From DATNBT01 sp964579765 (GTDB taxonomy: Bacteria > Acidobacteriota > Vicinamibacteria > Vicinamibacterales > CAVVIG01), in contig CAZOIK010000394.1 in NCBI GenBank assembly GCA_964579765.1, positions 1-17,941 on the forward strand: a DNA stretch of 17,941 nt. The letters are read 5' to 3'. Shown here piece by piece: positions 14,077-17,941 of this stretch. The first letter of the stretch is position 1. Every line of letters begins with the position of its first letter. Below the pieces are notes generated by a model. The model was not told the origin of the DNA and did no database searches. It saw only the letters and a list, made by a program, of their open reading frames with translations. A program made the translations under genes and the position numbers.

Positions 14077-15564
14077 TTAGTACGCCCCCCGTCTGAACAG
14101 CGTCGGAATCGTGCACAGCAGGATGATCACGTCGTCCACGAGCGACCACCACTGGATGTACTCGCTCTCGAGCCGCACGACGTCCTCGAAGTCGAGGATC
14201 TCGTTGCGTCCGCTCACCTGCCACGGACCGGTGATCCCGGGGACGACGAACAGCCGCTGCATGTGATGATCCGAGTACTGGCTCAGCTCCTCCGGCAGGC
14301 ACGGCCTCGGGCCGACCAGGCTCATCTCGCCGCGCATCACGTTCCACAATTGCGGCAGCTCGTCGAGCGAGCAGCGCCGCAGGATGCGCCCGAGCTTCGT
14401 GATCCGCGGATCTTCTTTGATCTTGAACAGCCGTCCGTCCGGGTATTCGTTGAGGTGCCGCAGCTGCGCCTTCTCCGCATCCGCTCCGACGCGCATCGTC
14501 CTGAACTTCAGGATCTGGAACGGCTTGCCGCCGACGCCGGCCCGCGTCTGCCGGAAGAGCACCGGTCCCGGCGAATCGAGCTTGATGCCGATCGCGATCA
14601 CCAGGAACAGCGGCCACGCGACGAGCAGACCGGCCGTCGTGAGCACGACGTCCATCGTGCGCTTGAGCGCAAGCTGCGGCACTCCCAGGCGCAGCGGGCA
14701 GATGTCGAGCAGCACGCCGATGCCGCTGGATCGGACCTCGACATGGCAGGCGCCGAGCGAGCCGACCAGCCGCGGCAGCATCGAGACGCCGACTCCGCAC
14801 GTGAAGCAGTCGAAGATCATGGTCCGGAACGCCTCGAACGGAATGCTCGGCGCGATGAGCACCATCTGCGCGCCGGCGTCCCGCACCGCGTCGCGAATCG
14901 CCGTCGGTCGATCGAGCGCGGCGTCCGGCGAGAGCGATCCGACGATGGCGACGTCGCAGATGCCGCCTGACGTCGTGCGCTCCCGAAGTTCGCGTACTTC
15001 GTGCCTTTCGCCGACGACGAGCGCACGTCGCTGCAGCAGTCCCGCCCTCAGGCCGGCCTGAATCATCATCTGCACGCTCTGCCGCAGCAGCCAGATGGCG
15101 GCCACGATGAGCGCGCCCGAGTAGACGTACGCCGTCTTGTTCGGCAGGTCGGGTGTCATTTCCCCGAACAGCCGCGCCTGTACCCACCCGACGAGCGCGC
15201 TGATCGCCACGCCGGCCGCGATGCGCTCCAGGCTGCGCCATCCCCTGCTCGAGTACGCGCGGGTGGCCGCGAGGGCGAGCGGTTGGATGCAGAAGACCAT
15301 CGCGACGAGCGGAATCGCGCTCGGCAGCGGACGCAGGCCGTCGTTCGAGACGGCGCCCCACGTCAGCAGCGCGGTGCAGACACCGGCGAGTCCGGCCGTC
15401 GTGTCGGCGGCGAGCAGCACGCCGACGCGCGCCGCCCGGCGCGAGACCTCCGTCCAGCCGCGGCGGACCGACTCGTCGAGCGCGGTGCGGATATCGTGTT
15501 CGGGCAGCGGCGTCCCGATGGGGCGCGCGGGAAGGCGAAACGGGTTGGCCGAGACGGACAGCAT
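14077..15564 (-). CDS. Polyprenyl-phosphate hexose-1-phosphate transferase (WbaP/WcaJ-like)
   Basis: The product is 495 residues. It starts polymer assembly by moving hexose-1-phosphate (usually glucose or galactose) from a UDP-sugar to undecaprenyl phosphate at the inner membrane. The N-terminal half has about four hydrophobic helices (48-70, 82-100, 113-130, 147-163) and a CoA-binding-like domain (about 180-290). The C-terminal phosphoglycosyl transferase core starts at ALKRTMDVVLTTAGL (299-313) with the re-entrant helix to about 330. SPGPVLFRQTRAG (331-343), FKIKEDPRITKLGRILRR, the catalytic Asp401-Glu402 dyad in SLDELPQLWNV, LVGPRP (416-421) and PGITGPWQVSGR (442-453) follow. The ATG at 15564 lies 4 nt after the Wzc stop. 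The exact sugar is not deducible, so no symbol is given. It ends 9 nt from the convergent hydrolase without a visible terminator hairpin. Confidence 0.95.
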   Translation of the reverse strand: MLSVSANPFRLPARPIGTPLPEHDIRTALDESVRRGWTEVSRRAARVGVLLAADTTAGLAGVCTALLTWGAVSNDGLRPLPSAIPLVAMVFCIQPLALAATRAYSSRGWRSLERIAAGVAISALVGWVQARLFGEMTPDLPNKTAYVYSGALIVAAIWLLRQSVQMMIQAGLRAGLLQRRALVVGERHEVRELRERTTSGGICDVAIVGSLSPDAALDRPTAIRDAVRDAGAQMVLIAPSIPFEAFRTMIFDCFTCGVGVSMLPRLVGSLGACHVEVRSSGIGVLLDICPLRLGVPQLALKRTMDVVLTTAGLLVAWPLFLVIAIGIKLDSPGPVLFRQTRAGVGGKPFQILKFRTMRVGADAEKAQLRHLNEYPDGRLFKIKEDPRITKLGRILRRCSLDELPQLWNVMRGEMSLVGPRPCLPEELSQYSDHHMQRLFVVPGITGPWQVSGRNEILDFEDVVRLESEYIQWWSLVDDVIILLCTIPTLFRRGAY

Positions 15565-15568
15565 CGCC

Positions 15569-17719
15569 CTACGCCACGCTCACGTAATAGCGCGCGTACT
15601 CCTTGCGGTAGTACTGCGAGTAGTAATAGGCGTTCCCCTCGAAGTCAACGCGATTGAGGACGGCGCCGACCAGCGTCGCCCGCGCGCGCTCGAGCTGATC
15701 GAGCGCGGCTTTCGCGCCGCTGCGGTTGGTGCTCTGCGCGCTGACGACGAACACGACGCCCGACACCGCGTGTCCCACGACCGACGCATCGGTGACGGCC
15801 ATCACGGGCGGGGTGTCCACGACGATCCAGTCGAAGTCCGCGGAGAGCGCGTCGAGCAGATCGCGGAAGCGCGCCGATCCGAGCAACTCGGCGGGGTTCG
15901 GCGGAATCCGCCCAGCCGGCAGCACGAACAACCCGTCCACTGAAGTCGCGCGCATCGCGTCGCGTGTGGCGGTCGCGCCGACCATCGCGTTCGAGAGGCC
16001 GGGCTCCTGCGGCAGCCCGAACACCTCGTGCACGCGCGGGCGGCGCATGTCCGCATCGACGAGCGCGACCCGCTGCCCCGCCTGCGCGAACCCGATGGCG
16101 AGATTGCTCGCCACCATCGTCTTGCCCTCATGCGGCCCCGTGCTCGTGACCGCGATGCTGCGCGCGCCGGCCTCCGCCGACGAGAACAGCACGTTGGTGC
16201 GCACAGTGCGGAACGCCTCGGAGAAGCTCGCGTTGACCTCGCCGTCGATGAGCGGCTCGCGCGCGTCTTCCGCGGCCCGCTCGCCCGTCGGAATCATGCC
16301 GAGCGGCGCGATGCCGAGGCATTCGCGGATCTCGTCGGGCGTCTTGACCCGGTTGTCCAGGTACTCGAAGACGAAGGCGAGACCGATGCCGGCGCACAAC
16401 GCGGCGCCGAAGCCCGCGAGCATGTCGAGCAGCCGCTTCGGACTGGCCGGCGCAACCGGCGTCTTCGCCGGATCGACAACGCGGATGTTGATCGTCTTGA
16501 GTTCGGACGAGACGCCCGTTTCCTTCGCACGCTGGAGCAGGTTGTTGTAGAGCTGGCGGTTGCTCTCGGCGTCACGCTGCAGGACGGCGTACTGGATGCC
16601 CTTCCGGTTCATCGCGAGCGCTTCGATTTTCTGCTGGTCGAGCGCGGCGACGAGGTTGTCTTCCTGCACCTTCGCCGTCTCGTATTCGGCGCGCACGGCC
16701 GACGCCACTTTCTGCACCTCGACGCGCAGCTTGCCCTGCGCCAGCTCGATCGCCGCCTTCGTCTTGACGACGTCGGGATGCTTCGCCCCGAACTTCTCGC
16801 TCATGAGCGCGAGCTGCTGCTGCAGTGCCGACACGTCCGTCTTCTGCTGCTGGATGAACGCGTTCGTGAGGATGCTCGGAAACGTGTCGAGCGCCGCCGG
16901 AGTGCGCTCGAATTCCTGGAGCTGATGATAAACAGCCTCTTTCTGAATCCGCTCGGTCTTGGCCCTGGTGACGGCGGCGTTCAGATCGGCGAGCTTCTGG
17001 ACGACGATGTCCTGGCGCTGGTCGAGCGAGAGCGCGTCGTTCTGCTCGAGATAGTGCTGCAGCGCCGCTTCGGTCTGTTCGAGCTTCGCACGCTGTTCCT
17101 TGAGCTGATCGCCGAGCCAGTCGCTCGCCTGCTTCGACGACAGAAACTTGAACTGGAGGCTCTGATTGATGTACCCGCGCGCCACTTCGTTGGCGATCCG
17201 TGCCGCCAGCCGCGCGTCGAGCGACCGGAACGAGACGTCAACGAGCCGGCTGTTCCGCACCGGCGAGACGTCGAGCCGATCGAGGAACGCGTCGATGGTG
17301 CGCGCCTGCGCCGGCGACTCGTCGCCGGCCGCGGACGACTGCGACGGTCCGGTCGCGCTCCGCATCCAGGCCCAAAGGCGCGCCAGCCCGTGCGCCTCCG
17401 CGCCGGCGCCGAACTCGGCGTCGTTCCACAGCCTGAGCGCGTCGATCGTCGTGCGCGCGAGCTCGCGGCTCTGCAGCAGCTTGTACTGAGTCTGGTAGTA
17501 GTCGGCGCGCGCCTGATCAGCGTCAACGACTTCCTTGAAGCTCACGACGTTCGGGTTCTCTGGCTCGATCAGAATCTCGACGCGTCCTTCGTAGCGCGAC
17601 GGCGCGGTGAGCACGTACAGGCCCGTCCCTGTCAGCGTGACGACGAACGCCGACGCCGCGATCCAGCGGCGCTTGGAGAGGACGCGGAGGTAGTCGAGCA
17701 GGCGCGGTTCGTGATCCAT
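15569..17719 (-). CDS. wzc: Wzc/ExoP-like chain-length regulator with bacterial tyrosine kinase domain
   Basis: The product is 716 residues, near the 720 of E. coli Wzc. A Wzz domain is framed by helices at about 18-38 and 432-453, with a long periplasmic coiled-coil region (about 200-400) and the Pro-rich PVAPASPKR before the second helix. The cytoplasmic BY-kinase follows: Walker A STGPHEGKT (526-534, Lys533), Walker A' VALVDADMRRP (551-561, Asp555 and Asp557), Walker B WIVVDTPP (631-638, Asp635), and a C-terminal tyrosine cluster with eight Tyr in the last 19 residues (698-700, 703, 704, 708, 711, 712). Autophosphorylation of such a cluster controls oligomerisation and polymer length. Fusion of kinase and Wzz in one chain is the Gram-negative arrangement. 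The ATG at 17719 directly follows the Wza stop (TAGATG), with GAAAGG (17729-17734) 9 nt upstream. Confidence 0.96.
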   Translation of the reverse strand: MDHEPRLLDYLRVLSKRRWIAASAFVVTLTGTGLYVLTAPSRYEGRVEILIEPENPNVVSFKEVVDADQARADYYQTQYKLLQSRELARTTIDALRLWNDAEFGAGAEAHGLARLWAWMRSATGPSQSSAAGDESPAQARTIDAFLDRLDVSPVRNSRLVDVSFRSLDARLAARIANEVARGYINQSLQFKFLSSKQASDWLGDQLKEQRAKLEQTEAALQHYLEQNDALSLDQRQDIVVQKLADLNAAVTRAKTERIQKEAVYHQLQEFERTPAALDTFPSILTNAFIQQQKTDVSALQQQLALMSEKFGAKHPDVVKTKAAIELAQGKLRVEVQKVASAVRAEYETAKVQEDNLVAALDQQKIEALAMNRKGIQYAVLQRDAESNRQLYNNLLQRAKETGVSSELKTINIRVVDPAKTPVAPASPKRLLDMLAGFGAALCAGIGLAFVFEYLDNRVKTPDEIRECLGIAPLGMIPTGERAAEDAREPLIDGEVNASFSEAFRTVRTNVLFSSAEAGARSIAVTSTGPHEGKTMVASNLAIGFAQAGQRVALVDADMRRPRVHEVFGLPQEPGLSNAMVGATATRDAMRATSVDGLFVLPAGRIPPNPAELLGSARFRDLLDALSADFDWIVVDTPPVMAVTDASVVGHAVSGVVFVVSAQSTNRSGAKAALDQLERARATLVGAVLNRVDFEGNAYYYSQYYRKEYARYYVSVA

Positions 17720-17941
17720 CTAGAAATACCTTTCGGGCACGGTGACCGTGTCGCCGGGCCGCACGACGTCGTCCAGCTTCACGGTGATCTCGAGCTTCTG
17801 ACCGTTGACGAGGCGCACGACCTTGACCCGTCCCCGGGCCGCGGCCGGCGTCAGCCCGCCCGCGAGCGAGAGCGCCTGCAGGACCGTCGTGCCGGTTCTG
17901 ATCGGGTAGGCGCCGGGGTTCTTCACTTCGCCGAAGACGAA
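17720..17941 (-). CDS. wza: Wza-like polysaccharide export protein with SLBB domain (N-terminus beyond window)
   Basis: Only the last 73 codons are present; the frame is open to the window edge and begins FVFGEVKNPGAYPI. This is the SLBB/beta-grasp segment of polysaccharide export proteins, with TVLQALSLAGGLTPAA typical of the helix after the first strand and VVRPGDTVTVPERYF at the end. Such proteins form the outer-membrane or periplasmic export conduit and are usually 200-400 residues with a lipoprotein signal. The stop TAG at 17722-17720 is contiguous with the Wzc start, so the two are co-translated. A C-terminal amphipathic barrel helix, as in E. coli Wza, is lacking: the protein ends right after the SLBB strand, as in shorter family members. 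Confidence 0.88.
   Translation of the reverse strand, partial: FVFGEVKNPGAYPIRTGTTVLQALSLAGGLTPAAARGRVKVVRLVNGQKLEITVKLDDVVRPGDTVTVPERYF
17729..17734 (-). promoter_or_regulatory. Ribosome binding site of the Wzc-like gene
   Basis: GAAAGG on the minus strand lies 9 nt before the ATG at 17719 and within the last codons of the Wza-like gene. Together with the contiguous TAG and ATG it fixes the Wzc start and suggests reinitiation. Confidence 0.55.

Noticed and set aside
1..17941. Mobile elements, CRISPR arrays, tRNA genes, direct repeats
   Set aside because: No transposase, integrase, inverted terminal repeat, regularly spaced repeat or tRNA-like cloverleaf was noticed on reading; gene order and codon style are uniform.

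Overview
The window is a high-GC (clearly above 60 %) bacterial chromosomal segment. Most of it, from about 2.1 kb to the right edge, is one exopolysaccharide/capsule biosynthesis locus of the Wzx/Wzy type. Codon use, the long open shadow frames, the GH39/PslG-like glycosidase style, the alpha/beta-hydrolase plus SMP-30 fusion and the gene repertoire would fit Acidobacteriota (for example Vicinamibacteria). This taxonomic guess is inference only; Myxococcota or Gemmatimonadota cannot be excluded. I see no tRNA, rRNA, insertion sequence, CRISPR array or prophage.

Layout from left to right. (1) 1-1496, minus: an exported alpha/beta-hydrolase fused to an SMP-30-like propeller, cut by the window edge and probably not part of the sugar locus. 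(2) 1497-1665: a divergent intergenic gap. (3) 1666-2109, plus: a small exported or membrane protein of unknown function, whose stop codon overlaps the stop of the gene facing it. (4) 2106-12571, minus: ten tightly packed genes read from right to left. They are an exported calcineurin-like phosphoesterase, a SAM methyltransferase, a Wzx-type flippase, an APH-like phosphotransferase, a GT2 glycosyltransferase, a first Wzy_C-type polymerase/ligase, a GT4 glycosyltransferase, a WecG/TagA/CpsF (GT26) glycosyltransferase, a second Wzy_C-type protein, and GDP-L-fucose synthase. Spacings run from a 23-nt overlap to a 13-nt gap, so this is almost certainly one operon. (5) 12562-14067, plus: an exported GH39/PslG-like glycoside hydrolase that lies against the surrounding genes. 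Its start codon overlaps the start of the phosphoesterase head to head. (6) 14077-17941, minus: a second operon, a Wza-like export protein (only its C-terminus is present), then a Wzc-like chain-length regulator/tyrosine kinase, then a WbaP/WcaJ-type initiating phosphoglycosyl transferase.

Inferred workflow. The polyprenol phosphotransferase loads the first sugar phosphate onto undecaprenyl phosphate. GT26, GT4 and GT2 enzymes extend the unit, with GDP-L-fucose supplied through Fcl. The methyltransferase and the APH-like kinase are candidates for decorating the unit. Wzx flips it, one of the two Wzy_C proteins polymerises it, and Wzc/Wza control length and export. The periplasmic or extracellular hydrolase and phosphoesterase probably trim or edit the finished polymer, as PslG does in Pseudomonas. 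The GDP-mannose 4,6-dehydratase needed to feed Fcl is not in the window.

The most unusual items are the beta-rich module inserted inside the glycosidase barrel, the head-to-head overlap of two secreted-enzyme genes, the APH-like kinase inside the assembly operon, and the presence of two different Wzy_C proteins.
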